A DNA stretch of 8,215 nucleotides from Anaerobacillus sp. (GCA_007120055.1 SKOL01000521.1:1-8215); one strand, 5' to 3'; positions 1-6,622 are shown, counted from the first letter of the stretch. The notes: generated by a model from the sequence alone, not told the origin. Program-made: numbers and translations.

Positions 1-110
1 ACCCAATTTTTTCTAATATAGTTCAAACGGCTTTGCTTCTTTTGTGGCATCTTAGGCACCTGATTAGAAACATCAGCGGTCTTAGCCAAAGGTCCTAAAT
101 TTTGAGCCAT
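1..110 (-). CDS. ABC transporter permease, LplB-like, N-terminal fragment
   Basis: This is the start of a gene that runs off the left edge; 36 complete codons are visible. The peptide begins MAQNLGPLAK and reaches a basic stretch ending NYIRKNWV. A poorly conserved polar leader followed by a basic run ending in KNW or similar is how LplB/YteP-type sugar ABC permeases enter their first membrane helix; the helix itself lies outside the window. I chose the ATG at 110-108 because GGGGGG lies six bases upstream; the in-frame ATG at 116-114 abuts that run and would have no spacing. The neighbouring sugar-binding protein, DUF624 protein and YesM/YesN-type regulators support a CUT1 importer permease that would take the solute across the membrane. 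A cre box lies about 225 bases upstream. With so little protein visible, the family call rests partly on context. Confidence 0.68.
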   Translation of the reverse strand, partial: MAQNLGPLAKTADVSNQVPKMPQKKQSRLNYIRKNW

Positions 111-156
111 GAACATCCCCCCTTTGATGATATTTTTCTAGTTTTATATTGGTAGG

Positions 157-254
157 AAGCTTCCGCACTTGTTCCTTTCCATCACACCAATCATGCGAAG
201 AAACTGTACCTTCGAAAACTCCGTATCCCTTGAGCGAGAAGTGCGGTAGCGCTT
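157..254 (-). promoter_or_regulatory. structured 5' leader of the permease gene
   Basis: Two arms pair over a long distance: CCGCACTT at 163-170 with AAGTGCGG at 239-246, extended after a bulge by AAGC (157-160) with GCTT (251-254). Inside the loop a small hairpin forms from CGAAG (196-200) and CTTCG (210-214). In the minus-strand transcript this would be a folded untranslated leader ending about 40 bases before the ribosome binding site. No known riboswitch family is recognised, and no run of U follows the stem, so it is not a simple attenuator. Confidence 0.35.
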
Positions 255-292
255 TCTTGAATTAAATATAACAAAATAGTTTGAGGAGATAT

Positions 293-350
293 TTTAATAT
301 CTTTGGTTTAAGAGTTTTAAAATTTTCGGTAAATTGAAATCGGTTACAAA
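293..350 (-). promoter_or_regulatory. regulatory module, copy 1 (upstream of permease)
   Basis: On the minus strand this module reads: a cre-like box, then CCGAAAATTTTAAA, then 15 variable bases, then ATATTAAA. The same order and spacing recurs at 1265-1321 upstream of the DUF624 gene, with one single-base length difference between the cre box and the AT-rich block. Because the intervening 15 bases differ while the blocks are kept, this looks like a set of protein-binding sites rather than a recent duplication. A plausible reading is CcpA repression combined with activation by the AraC-type regulator encoded at 3190-4785. A weak -10 candidate (TATATT, 270-265) follows without a recognisable -35, as expected for an activator-dependent promoter. 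Confidence 0.55.
335..348 (-). promoter_or_regulatory. cre box (CcpA site), copy 1
   Basis: TGAAATCGGTTACA matches the catabolite-responsive element consensus TGWAANCGNTNWCA at every position on both strands. It lies upstream of the permease gene, in keeping with carbon catabolite repression of a sugar importer by CcpA. That CcpA binds here is inference from the sequence match. Confidence 0.75.
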
Positions 351-403
351 GTAACTGACCTCAATCACACCATGAAATACTTCTAGAAGAGGCTTCATGC
401 AAC

Positions 404-511
404 TTTGCGACGAGCAAGGGTTTTCGACCGCAGGAGCAAGGGTTTTCGTGCGACGAGTAACCGCAGGAGCAAGTTTTTTTATGCGACGAGTAACCGCAGG
501 AGCAAACGCAG
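404..511. repeat. short tandem repeat, 33-bp period, about three units
   Basis: The core ACCGCAGGAGCAA starts at 427, 460 and 493, exactly 33 bases apart. TGCGACGAG occurs at 406, 449 and 482. The last two units are nearly alike (TGCGACGAGTAACCGCAGGA continuing to AGCAA). The first is rearranged and contains GAGCAAGGGTTTTCG twice (412-426 and 434-448). The spacers are T-rich. The array lies between the DUF624 terminator and the promoter region of the permease gene. It gives short open frames on both strands (roughly 294-581 minus and 397-636 plus), whose peptides are only the repeat translated. It resembles the small dispersed repeats of Bacillaceae intergenic regions; no function is evident. 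Confidence 0.8.
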
Positions 512-524
512 TGGCGCTTTCAAT

Positions 525-566
525 AAAAAAAGACCTAGAGAAATTGGTTCCTCTAAGTCTTTTTTT
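525..566 (-). terminator. bidirectional intrinsic terminator after DUF624 gene
   Basis: AAAAAAAGACCTAGAG (525-540) pairs with CTCTAAGTCTTTTTTT (551-566) with one mismatch and a 10-base loop. There are seven A/T pairs at the foot, so a T run follows the stem on either strand. The stop codon of the DUF624 gene (TAA, 567-565) forms the beginning of the A run, so coding sequence and terminator abut. Confidence 0.88.
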
Positions 567-1185
567 AGTCGCTAACCCCACATTCTTTTCTAGGAAAGGA
601 ATACGATGCTATTTTTGTCATAACATAAGCGACTAAGCTCATGCCGAAAACAAAAATTAATGCTGGAATAATCATATACAACATTACTACCAGAGCAAGC
701 AGTACGAGTAAGAAGATCGTGTGGAACGGTTTTGCAACCGCCAAAATTAACGCATGTTTTGGGTATTGCCAAAGTTTCATATCGAAATGAACGAATATCG
801 GAAAAATGTATAGTAAGGTCAATAAATATACAAAACTGATGACAACCGTAGCGCTCGCCAGCGCTAATTGTAGAAAGCCGCTATCTAATTGTTGTAGTAC
901 TCGAATATCTATATATAAAATAACTCCAAAAATCAAAGTGATGTACCCGATAAGGTTTGACATGAGGAACTCAGATTTAAATTTCTTCAAAAATAGTTTA
1001 AAAACAGCGATATCTTCATCTTCCATAATCATTTGCTTCAAAACAGCAAATAATGCTGCAGTAGCTGGGAAAAATCCTATTATAAAAAGGCCTAAAAAGG
1101 AAAATAAAATCCATAGAATATTTAATAGAACTAAATTAAATGCTAAAGTGCCCACTCGAATGTACCATTGAGACATATCAAACAT
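565..1185 (-). CDS. DUF624 (YesL-type) integral membrane protein
   Basis: A 206-residue hydrophobic protein of the size usual for the DUF624 family (B. subtilis YesL is a member). The first membrane helix spans roughly residues 11-38 and is followed by the family motif FPATAAL (39-45). A charged cytoplasmic segment (about 54-73) comes next, then further hydrophobic segments at about 75-95, 103-133 and 145-190, and a conserved HFDM near residue 136. The start is well supported: GGAGGTG lies eight bases before the ATG. The biochemical role of DUF624 proteins is not established. They are typically encoded beside CUT1 sugar transporters and YesM/YesN-type two-component systems, as here, so a part in carbohydrate uptake is inferred from context. 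The gene has its own promoter region with a cre box (1306-1319) and a terminator touching its stop codon, so it appears to be transcribed on its own. Confidence 0.85.
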   Translation of the reverse strand: MFDMSQWYIRVGTLAFNLVLLNILWILFSFLGLFIIGFFPATAALFAVLKQMIMEDEDIAVFKLFLKKFKSEFLMSNLIGYITLIFGVILYIDIRVLQQLDSGFLQLALASATVVISFVYLLTLLYIFPIFVHFDMKLWQYPKHALILAVAKPFHTIFLLVLLALVVMLYMIIPALIFVFGMSLVAYVMTKIASYSFPRKECGVSD

Positions 1186-1254
1186 GTTTTGCGCACCTCC
1201 ACTATTAAGAAATTCAAATTCTCAGTCTCATTACTTACTTTAACAAAGCAACCT

Positions 1255-1260
1255 ATAATA
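1255..1260 (-). promoter_or_regulatory. candidate -10 element for the DUF624 gene
   Basis: On the minus strand TATTAT lies about 70 bases before the start codon and just downstream of the regulatory module. No convincing -35 hexamer is found 16-18 bases upstream, which would suit an activator-dependent promoter. Confidence 0.4.
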
Positions 1261-1264
1261 AAAG

Positions 1265-1321
1265 TTTAATATTTTTGGGTACATCCATTTAAAATTTTCG
1301 GGAATTGAAAACGGTTGCAAA
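1265..1321 (-). promoter_or_regulatory. regulatory module, copy 2 (upstream of DUF624 gene)
   Basis: This matches the module at 293-350: a cre-like box, CCGAAAATTTTAAA, 15 variable bases, then ATATTAAA. The block order and the 15-base spacing are kept. It lies directly upstream of the candidate -10 of the DUF624 gene. The AT-rich blocks are candidate sites for the AraC-type regulator. Confidence 0.55.
1306..1319 (-). promoter_or_regulatory. cre box (CcpA site), copy 2
   Basis: TGAAAACGGTTGCA matches the cre consensus TGWAANCGNTNWCA with one mismatch (G in the W position). It is about 120 bases upstream of the DUF624 start codon, in the same place within the shared module as the perfect cre box at 335-348. 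Confidence 0.65.
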
Positions 1322-1368
1322 ACAACTAATTTCCATTGATCATACAAAACCGTCACCATCTAATATGG

Positions 1369-1446
1369 AAAAGCGAGTGCTTTCCCTCACTTCACCTTGA
1401 CCTTCTAACGAATCTCAGACGTTCGTTCGCAAAAGCACCCGCTTTT
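1369..1446. repeat. inverted repeat with inner hairpin, terminator-like
   Basis: AAAAGCGAGTGCTTT (1369-1383) pairs with AAAGCACCCGCTTTT (1432-1446) with one mismatch across 15 bases. Inside the loop a second hairpin forms from AACGAA (1407-1412) and TTCGTT (1422-1427). On the plus strand the outer stem is followed by further T residues, and on the minus strand by only a short T run. It may stop stray plus-strand transcription or read-through from the binding-protein gene before the DUF624 promoter. Confidence 0.5.
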
Positions 1447-1554
1447 TTCATACAAAAACCTCATGGCGGTGCCCCTTCACCATGGAACATGTATAAGTCA
1501 ACTTTTCCCTTTCCAGCTTACCAACTGTCCAACTCTTTTACATACAAAATAAAG

Positions 1555-1599
1555 GGGCTGTCCCATAAGAAGTGTCTGACACTTCTTATGGGACAGCCC
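1555..1599. terminator. 45-bp perfect palindrome, probable terminator
   Basis: Two 22-base arms (1555-1576 and 1578-1599) are perfect inverse complements around a single central T. The arms begin GGGCTGTCCCATAAG, and the centre reads GTGTCTGACAC. Pairing continues outward as AAA with TTT past one bulged G. Read on the minus strand, the GC-rich foot is followed by TTTATTTTG, so it can terminate the binding-protein transcript, whose stop codon is about 145 bases upstream. The GGGGCTGTCCC ends resemble the terminal repeats of some Bacillota insertion sequences, so a MITE-like origin is also possible. Confidence 0.7.
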
Positions 1600-1633
1600 T
1601 TTGAAAGACCTTAATTATTTCTGTTTAGTTTAA

Positions 1634-1746
1634 TGAAATTCATAATTCATTATTTTCGCCACTAAGATCAATATATAGTTGCGCCAAAACCATTCGCAAA
1701 CTATATATTGCGTGATGTGGCTCGTTTTTGGTAATTATGAATTTCA
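1634..1746. repeat. nested inverted-repeat element overlapping a stop codon
   Basis: Three nested pairs of arms share one centre. The outer pair, 1634-1647 with 1733-1746, is TGAAATTCATAATT with its perfect inverse complement. The middle pair is GCCAC (1658-1662) with GTGGC (1717-1721). The inner pair is CAATATATAGTT (1669-1680) with AACTATATATTG (1699-1710), continued past a one-base bulge by GCG with CGC. The loop is 11 bases. The whole folds into a 113-base hairpin with internal loops. Its right outer arm contains the TGA stop (1746-1744) of the binding-protein gene. No T run follows, so it is not a classical terminator; it could protect the mRNA 3' end or be a MITE-like repeat. Confidence 0.7.
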
Positions 1747-3066
1747 CTCACTTAAAGCACTATTTATTTTTTCTACCGCTTCATCCGCTGCTTCTTTTAC
1801 ATCTCTTCCGGCAAGTCCAACTTCTTCAAATAATGTCTTAATCGCATCACTTACTACTGAATAGGCTGGAGTTACGGGTCTATTCTTTGAGTATTTTTGA
1901 CCTTGTTGTATAAAAATATTTTTAGGGTACTCATTTAATTCTGGTAAATCGTTGGCTACTGAATATCTTGCAGGAATTTCTCCTGTAATTTCTGCAAAAA
2001 TTTTAGATCCCTCATAACTTGTTACAAACTTAATGAATTCCCAAGCTTCTTCAGGATACTGAGACTGCGAGGAGATTCCAAGTGCCCAGCCTCCATTGGG
2101 TGCCACTTGATATTTACCTTTAGGCAATGGTGCCACTCCAAAATCTTCGCCTAGTTTAAAATCAGAAAATCTTTCTAATTCTACTAAGTGCCAAGATCCC
2201 AATACAGTCATAGCAAGTTGATTTGTTTCTATCGCACCTGGTGGCAACTCAAAAGCAGCTACTTGATGTTTATGATAAAGGTCTTGATAAAACTGCAATG
2301 CTTCCAACGCTTCTTCAGAATTTAAATAACCATCCGCTGTTTTGCCATCAGGACTAAGTACCTCCCCACCAAACTGCCAAAGGATAGGCATTTTAAAATA
2401 AGCGGGGCCTTCCCCTTCACCAAACCCTTGTGCTGGATCGATCCCGTGTACTCCCGTTTTGTGATTAGTTATTTTTTGAGCTATCTCTAGTACCTCATCC
2501 CACGTCAAAGGTTCGTCTGGGTTTCGTGATGGGAACGGTATACCAACCTCTTCGAATAAATGCTTATTATAATATAAGGCAATACTCGATTCTACGATAG
2601 GAGCGAGAAAAATTTCACCTTTAAACGTTAATCCAGCTAAAGTAGGTTCAAGTATATCCTCAATATCCCCTTCTTCTTTCATGTAGTGATCTAATGATAA
2701 CAGCGCCCCTGCGTTTGCATAAAGAGCTAAGTTAGGACTGTCAATTGTCATAATATCGGGATGGTTACCTGCAGCCAATTCTGTACGTAGCCGCAATTCA
2801 TATTCTTGTGCCCAATGATCAGATTGCATATTAATCACAATATTTGGATTGGCAGCTTCAAAAGCAGTGACCAATTGTTCATATGCTTCATTAAACGCTA
2901 GGTTTCCGCCATTACGCCAAAATACGAGCTCGATTTTTTCCTCATCTTCTAATTTTTCATCTTTATCTGCCTTGTTGCTAGAAAAAATGTTAAAAGTAGA
3001 TAGGATGGATCCAGCGAAAAGAATCACAATTAATGAAAGAATTACGAAAACGAGCTTTTTATTCAT
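1744..3066 (-). CDS. sugar ABC transporter substrate-binding protein without lipobox
   Basis: A 440-residue extracellular solute-binding protein of family 1, the usual length for the sugar-binding subunits of CUT1 importers. The mature part shows the family order: IELVFWRNGG opening the first lobe, EAANPNIVI, then AAGNHPDIMTIDSP, an ALYYNKHLFEEVGIPFP segment, WDEVLEIAQKIT, VLGSWHL, and GGWALGISSQSQYPEEAWEF in the second lobe. The N-terminus has two lysines and a hydrophobic helix (about residues 5-25), followed by a highly charged D/E/K linker. There is no cysteine anywhere in the protein, so it cannot be a lipoprotein; it is probably anchored by an uncleaved helix, or secreted. AAGGTGA a few bases before the ATG supports the start. 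It lies 123 bases after the regulator gene and has its own likely promoter. The permease is in a separate unit further downstream. The substrate cannot be told. Confidence 0.9.
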   Translation of the reverse strand: MNKKLVFVILSLIVILFAGSILSTFNIFSSNKADKDEKLEDEEKIELVFWRNGGNLAFNEAYEQLVTAFEAANPNIVINMQSDHWAQEYELRLRTELAAGNHPDIMTIDSPNLALYANAGALLSLDHYMKEEGDIEDILEPTLAGLTFKGEIFLAPIVESSIALYYNKHLFEEVGIPFPSRNPDEPLTWDEVLEIAQKITNHKTGVHGIDPAQGFGEGEGPAYFKMPILWQFGGEVLSPDGKTADGYLNSEEALEALQFYQDLYHKHQVAAFELPPGAIETNQLAMTVLGSWHLVELERFSDFKLGEDFGVAPLPKGKYQVAPNGGWALGISSQSQYPEEAWEFIKFVTSYEGSKIFAEITGEIPARYSVANDLPELNEYPKNIFIQQGQKYSKNRPVTPAYSVVSDAIKTLFEEVGLAGRDVKEAADEAVEKINSALSE

Positions 3067-3133
3067 ACAATCACCTTTTTCCTTGCAGTGTTGTTAAGAG
3101 TTATAGCAAGTGCCATCACTAGGTTAAATAGTA

Positions 3134-3161
3134 ATATTAAAAAAACTCCAGCTATTCACAA
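3134..3161 (-). promoter_or_regulatory. candidate sigma-A promoter for the binding-protein gene
   Basis: On the minus strand TTGTGA (3161-3156) and TAATAT (3139-3134) are separated by 16 bases. Each hexamer fits the vegetative consensus fairly well. It lies in the 123-base gap between the regulator and binding-protein genes and would give a leader of about 60 bases. No cre box and no copy of the CCGAAAATTTTAAA block is seen here. No terminator is evident between the two genes, so read-through from the regulator operon is also possible. Confidence 0.45.
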
Positions 3162-3189
3162 ATGCTTTGCGTCTTGCCTTATCTATAAA

Positions 3190-4785
3190 TTATTCACTTA
3201 ATTCTAGTGATTTACGATATTCAGCCGGTGTTTTACCAAAGTGTTTTTTAAATACAGTACTAAAATATCCAGAATTAGAAAATCCGACGAGATGAGCGAC
3301 ATCGATAATTTTCAATTGTGGGTCTTTCAAAAATTGCTTTCCATTTTCCATTCGCAAACGGTTTAAATAATCGCTAAAGTTTTGACCGACATGCGTTTTA
3401 AAAATTTCAGACAAATAAGCACTATTGATATGGAATCGTTCTGATAATGTCGACAGTGAAATTTCACTTGCATAATGCTTATCCAGAAAGCGGCGGACAT
3501 TTTCTACTAACTGGGCCCCACTCGAAGAAGACCGCACGTCATTTACCTTCTCAATAATTAAATGTGCTAAATGAATGAGCTGTTCAATCACTTTACTTTG
3601 GGAGTTAAGTTCCCATATACTCTGTTGGCAATTCCATATCATGTTATTGATTTCCGTCGTCTCAATATCGTATTTTTTTGCTAGTGACCCTAACAAAAAT
3701 AACAGTCGATTGGCAACGAAAGAAAACGACAACATTGATTGATTATTCGTTTTACCTAAAATCTCACCCATGTATTTTTTAAAGGCTTTATGATCTACAT
3801 TTTCAATGGCGTTGATTAGTCGCTTTTCAAAATCAACCGAAAAATCAAACACTTCAGTCGTCGCTGCTCCCTCGATCACCTGTGAGTGTGATCCTACCTT
3901 ACTTTGACTCCAAGAAAGTAAGGCGGAAATATAACCGTTTTTAAATTCGGTATGTCCAGTAACAACTTTCCCAATCCCAACAACTGTTTCCAAATTCAAA
4001 AACTGTTTCACTTTCGTTTGTAAATTTTTAATAAAGCTCGATTTGTGAGTTAACGGTTCTGAATTAACTCGTTGAATAAAGTGGATCATATTACCATAAC
4101 TTGCATCATAAAAAGAGTAAGTTGCTTCATTTTCTTCGCCGACTTCTTTACAAAGCATTTTAAAAGGTAGCCAAAGTTCTTTTATTTCATCTTCGTTATT
4201 TCCCAAGGTGCGAATTTCTACCGTTACAAACTGCACCTGTACGTTCTCATTTGCAAATTGTTCTAACTTTAACTGTTGCAATCTTTCAATAGCCATATTT
4301 AGCTCTGAAAACTCCTCTTTTACTAAATAAAGCAGATATTGTTCGCGCATTTCTTCTAACTGGTTATGAACAAGCTGAACCATGCGATCTGCTTCAATTT
4401 GTTTTTGCTTTTCTTCTTCTATTTCTTTACGAATCCGTTGCAATGCCTCTACTAATTCATCAGGTGCAACTGGCTTTAATAAGTAGTCTTTCACTCCTGC
4501 TTGCATCGATGATTTCGCATAGTCAAAATCGGAATAACCCGATAAGACGAGAGTTTTTACATCGGGATATTCAAGATGACATTGTTTAACAAATTCGATA
4601 CCATCCATGATTGGCATTCGTACATCTGTAATCGCGATGTCGATCTTTTGATGTTTTAACTTTTCAAAGGCTTCTTGTCCATTAGAGGCTTCAGCGACAA
4701 TTTCGAATCCTTCTTGTTCCCAATCAATTTTCATTCGTAACCCTCTACGAATTTGTATTTCATCATCAATGATTAATACGTTCAT
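3190..4785 (-). CDS. YesN-type response regulator with AraC DNA-binding domain
   Basis: A 531-residue response regulator. The receiver domain (about 1-120) carries the acidic pair D7 D8, the phosphorylation site D54 (in TDVRMPIMDG), S82 and K104 (in LLKP), all in place. A charged coiled-coil-like segment follows (about 120-165), then a long, poorly conserved middle region to about 420. The C-terminal domain (about 425-531) is an AraC-type pair of helix-turn-helix motifs, seen in LSERFHINSAYLSEIFK and IDVAHLVGFSNSGYFSTVFK, ending with the family signature GKTPAEYR. This is the YesN layout and length. An AGGGGGGA ribosome site inside the end of the kinase gene precedes the ATG, and the two genes overlap by 20 bases, so they are translationally coupled. 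It probably activates the transporter genes after phosphorylation by the kinase; the repeated blocks at 293-350 and 1265-1321 are candidate targets. Confidence 0.93.
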   Translation of the reverse strand: MNVLIIDDEIQIRRGLRMKIDWEQEGFEIVAEASNGQEAFEKLKHQKIDIAITDVRMPIMDGIEFVKQCHLEYPDVKTLVLSGYSDFDYAKSSMQAGVKDYLLKPVAPDELVEALQRIRKEIEEEKQKQIEADRMVQLVHNQLEEMREQYLLYLVKEEFSELNMAIERLQQLKLEQFANENVQVQFVTVEIRTLGNNEDEIKELWLPFKMLCKEVGEENEATYSFYDASYGNMIHFIQRVNSEPLTHKSSFIKNLQTKVKQFLNLETVVGIGKVVTGHTEFKNGYISALLSWSQSKVGSHSQVIEGAATTEVFDFSVDFEKRLINAIENVDHKAFKKYMGEILGKTNNQSMLSFSFVANRLLFLLGSLAKKYDIETTEINNMIWNCQQSIWELNSQSKVIEQLIHLAHLIIEKVNDVRSSSSGAQLVENVRRFLDKHYASEISLSTLSERFHINSAYLSEIFKTHVGQNFSDYLNRLRMENGKQFLKDPQLKIIDVAHLVGFSNSGYFSTVFKKHFGKTPAEYRKSLELSE

Positions 4786-6562
4786 CCTGTATATCCCCCC
4801 TAAATTTTATACACAATGTAATTTTTGTGCCTTTATTTTTTTCAGATTCAATATGAAACGAAAAGTCTTCACCGTAATATAACTTCAATCTTCCAAGGAC
4901 ATTCTTCAAGCCAATGCTCGTCCCTTTACTAGCTAAAACATTATTAGACTCATTATTTATACCCGCATTTACTAGACCTGAAATGACCTCTTCAGACATC
5001 CCTATTCCATTATCTTCGACCTTGATTAATATTTGATCATTATACTTTTCTGTATTGATTTTTATCTCAGCAAATGCATTATCAATAAAGCTATATTTCA
5101 CCGCATTTTCAACAAGTGGCTGGATGATAAATTTAATGATCTGTAGCGATTTCGTTTGTGGATCCTCGATGATCTCAATAGAAATATCCTCTTCATATCT
5201 TACCTTTAAAATATCAGTAAAATTACGGATATAATTGATTTCCTCGCCTAATGTTACGACATCGCTGTGCGTATTTAAGGAATATCTCATCATCCGCCCT
5301 AAATATACACTTACATTCATGACATCCTTATTTTTCCCTTGCGCAGCTAACCCTCCAATAATTTCGAGTGTATTATTCATAAAATGAGGGTTGATTTGGA
5401 GTAATAAAGCTTTATATTCTGCGTCTTTTCGGCGAATATTTGATTCATACTCTATTTTGATTAAGTTGTTTAAACGATCAAGTGTTTGATCGAAAACTTT
5501 GATCAAATAACCAACTTCATCTTTATTTGATTTAAAAGGAGGCATCGCTTGTTTTGCCCCTGTAAAATCTCCTCGTTCGAGAAAACCCATGGCATTAGCA
5601 AGCTTCCCTAGCGGACGAACGATATTGGTTGAAAATAAATATGAAGCAACGATTGTTAAGAAAAATATAATAGCACTTGTATATAGTAACTTCTTTTGCA
5701 GTTGGTCAATTTGAAAAAATAATTCAGATTTCGTAATTTCACTAAATAACACCCAGTCACCAACGGTTAACTTTTGAAAGAACACGAGGTATTCTTCGTC
5801 ATTATGAAACGTTTCAATAATGCCTTTATCATCTCTACCGTCGATGATTTTTTCTAAACTATAATCTAATACATTTTGTGGCGTTTTTATATTTCCCGCC
5901 AATACATTTTCCCTCTGACTATTTAATAAATAGACACGGCCATTTTCTCCAAGTTTAATCGTTCTTAAGGCCGTTTCCAACAAGGTTGAAGGAAAATTGA
6001 CTTTAATCACTCCTGATTGCTCTAACGTATAAATATCAAACAGGGGAATGACATAACTATTTACATTGCCTACCACATAGTTTTGCTGATAAGCATCGGG
6101 ATGCGCTTTTAACCAACGTTGGTTATTTTCTGAGAAATCTTTAAACCATCCCACTTCATTTAAAAAGGGGTGATCCCCCCAAATACCAGTACCATCATTT
6201 AAAAAAACTGAAACTGACATTGTATTGGAGTTATTTAAAACCATCGAAGATAATCGCGACCTCAATTCATTTCTAATAAAATGACGCTCTGCATGAGTAG
6301 TTCCGGTAGCATCCTTCTCCATATTTAACCACTGTTGTGTCGTTTGATTTACAAGGACTTGCTTACCTAAATCCTCCGCTTGAACCGTAACTGAATCTAT
6401 ATAAAGAGAATATTGATCCATCATATCAAGAGTATAATCCTTCGTTTGCTCTTCGATAACCGATGTAAACCAGCTAGGTATGATCAGTGATAAAACAAGA
6501 AATGGAACCGTTAACAATATAGTGAAAATAATAAATAGCCGATTTCGTAACGAAAAAAACAT
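4766..6562 (-). CDS. YesM-type membrane sensor histidine kinase
   Basis: A 598-residue sensor kinase when started at the ATG at 6562-6560. The frame is open to a GTG at 6622, but GGAGG sits four bases before the chosen ATG, and the protein then begins MFFSLRNRLFIIF, the usual short basic lead into a first helix (about 9-29). An extracellular sensing region of about 255 residues (dCache-like) comes next, then a second helix (about 288-310), a HAMP linker beginning NIVRPLGKLANAM, and a His_kinase domain with the phospho-accepting H393 in INPHFMNNTLE. The ATP-binding part shows QPLVENAVKYSF (N box), VEDNGIGM (G1) and GTSIGLKNVLGRL (G2). Kinases of this type sense external sugars or sugar-binding proteins and phosphorylate a YesN-type partner, here the overlapping downstream gene. 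Some of the promoter lies in the edge of the IS remnant. Confidence 0.93.
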   Translation of the reverse strand: MFFSLRNRLFIIFTILLTVPFLVLSLIIPSWFTSVIEEQTKDYTLDMMDQYSLYIDSVTVQAEDLGKQVLVNQTTQQWLNMEKDATGTTHAERHFIRNELRSRLSSMVLNNSNTMSVSVFLNDGTGIWGDHPFLNEVGWFKDFSENNQRWLKAHPDAYQQNYVVGNVNSYVIPLFDIYTLEQSGVIKVNFPSTLLETALRTIKLGENGRVYLLNSQRENVLAGNIKTPQNVLDYSLEKIIDGRDDKGIIETFHNDEEYLVFFQKLTVGDWVLFSEITKSELFFQIDQLQKKLLYTSAIIFFLTIVASYLFSTNIVRPLGKLANAMGFLERGDFTGAKQAMPPFKSNKDEVGYLIKVFDQTLDRLNNLIKIEYESNIRRKDAEYKALLLQINPHFMNNTLEIIGGLAAQGKNKDVMNVSVYLGRMMRYSLNTHSDVVTLGEEINYIRNFTDILKVRYEEDISIEIIEDPQTKSLQIIKFIIQPLVENAVKYSFIDNAFAEIKINTEKYNDQILIKVEDNGIGMSEEVISGLVNAGINNESNNVLASKGTSIGLKNVLGRLKLYYGEDFSFHIESEKNKGTKITLCIKFRGDIQDERINH

Positions 6563-6592
6563 AGCGCCTCCAAATAGTTTGTTTATAAAAGC

Positions 6593-6622
6593 ATTGTATC
6601 CTATTCGAGAGGTACCTGTCAC
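6593..6622 (-). promoter_or_regulatory. candidate sigma-A promoter of the kinase-regulator operon
   Basis: On the minus strand GTGACA (6622-6617) and TACAAT (6598-6593) are separated by 18 bases; each hexamer differs from the consensus at one position. Transcription would begin near 6586, about 25 bases before the start codon, leaving room for the GGAGG site. The -35 hexamer overlaps the stop codon that ends the IS110 remnant. Confidence 0.6.

Noticed and set aside
404..511. CRISPR array.
   Set aside because: The repeats are imperfect, the spacers are short, T-rich and alike, and no cas gene is present.
397..636. A 79-residue plus-strand open frame across the tandem repeat (and its minus-strand counterpart at 294-581).
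   Set aside because: The peptides are the 33-bp repeat in translation, the frame crosses a terminator and enters the DUF624 gene on the opposite strand, and no ribosome site is seen.
806..1171. A 121-residue plus-strand open frame opposite the DUF624 gene.
   Set aside because: It is antisense to a well-supported gene and is rich in K, N, S and I from the AT-rich complement of membrane-helix codons.
1336..1614. A 92-residue plus-strand open frame in the gap between DUF624 and binding-protein genes.
   Set aside because: It runs through two large inverted repeats, has no ribosome site, and its composition does not look like a protein; all supported genes are on the minus strand.
6563..6622. 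A longer kinase starting at the in-frame GTG at 6622, adding 20 residues.
   Set aside because: The extra residues cover the likely -10 element and the end of the IS remnant, no ribosome site precedes the GTG, and GGAGG precedes the ATG at 6562.
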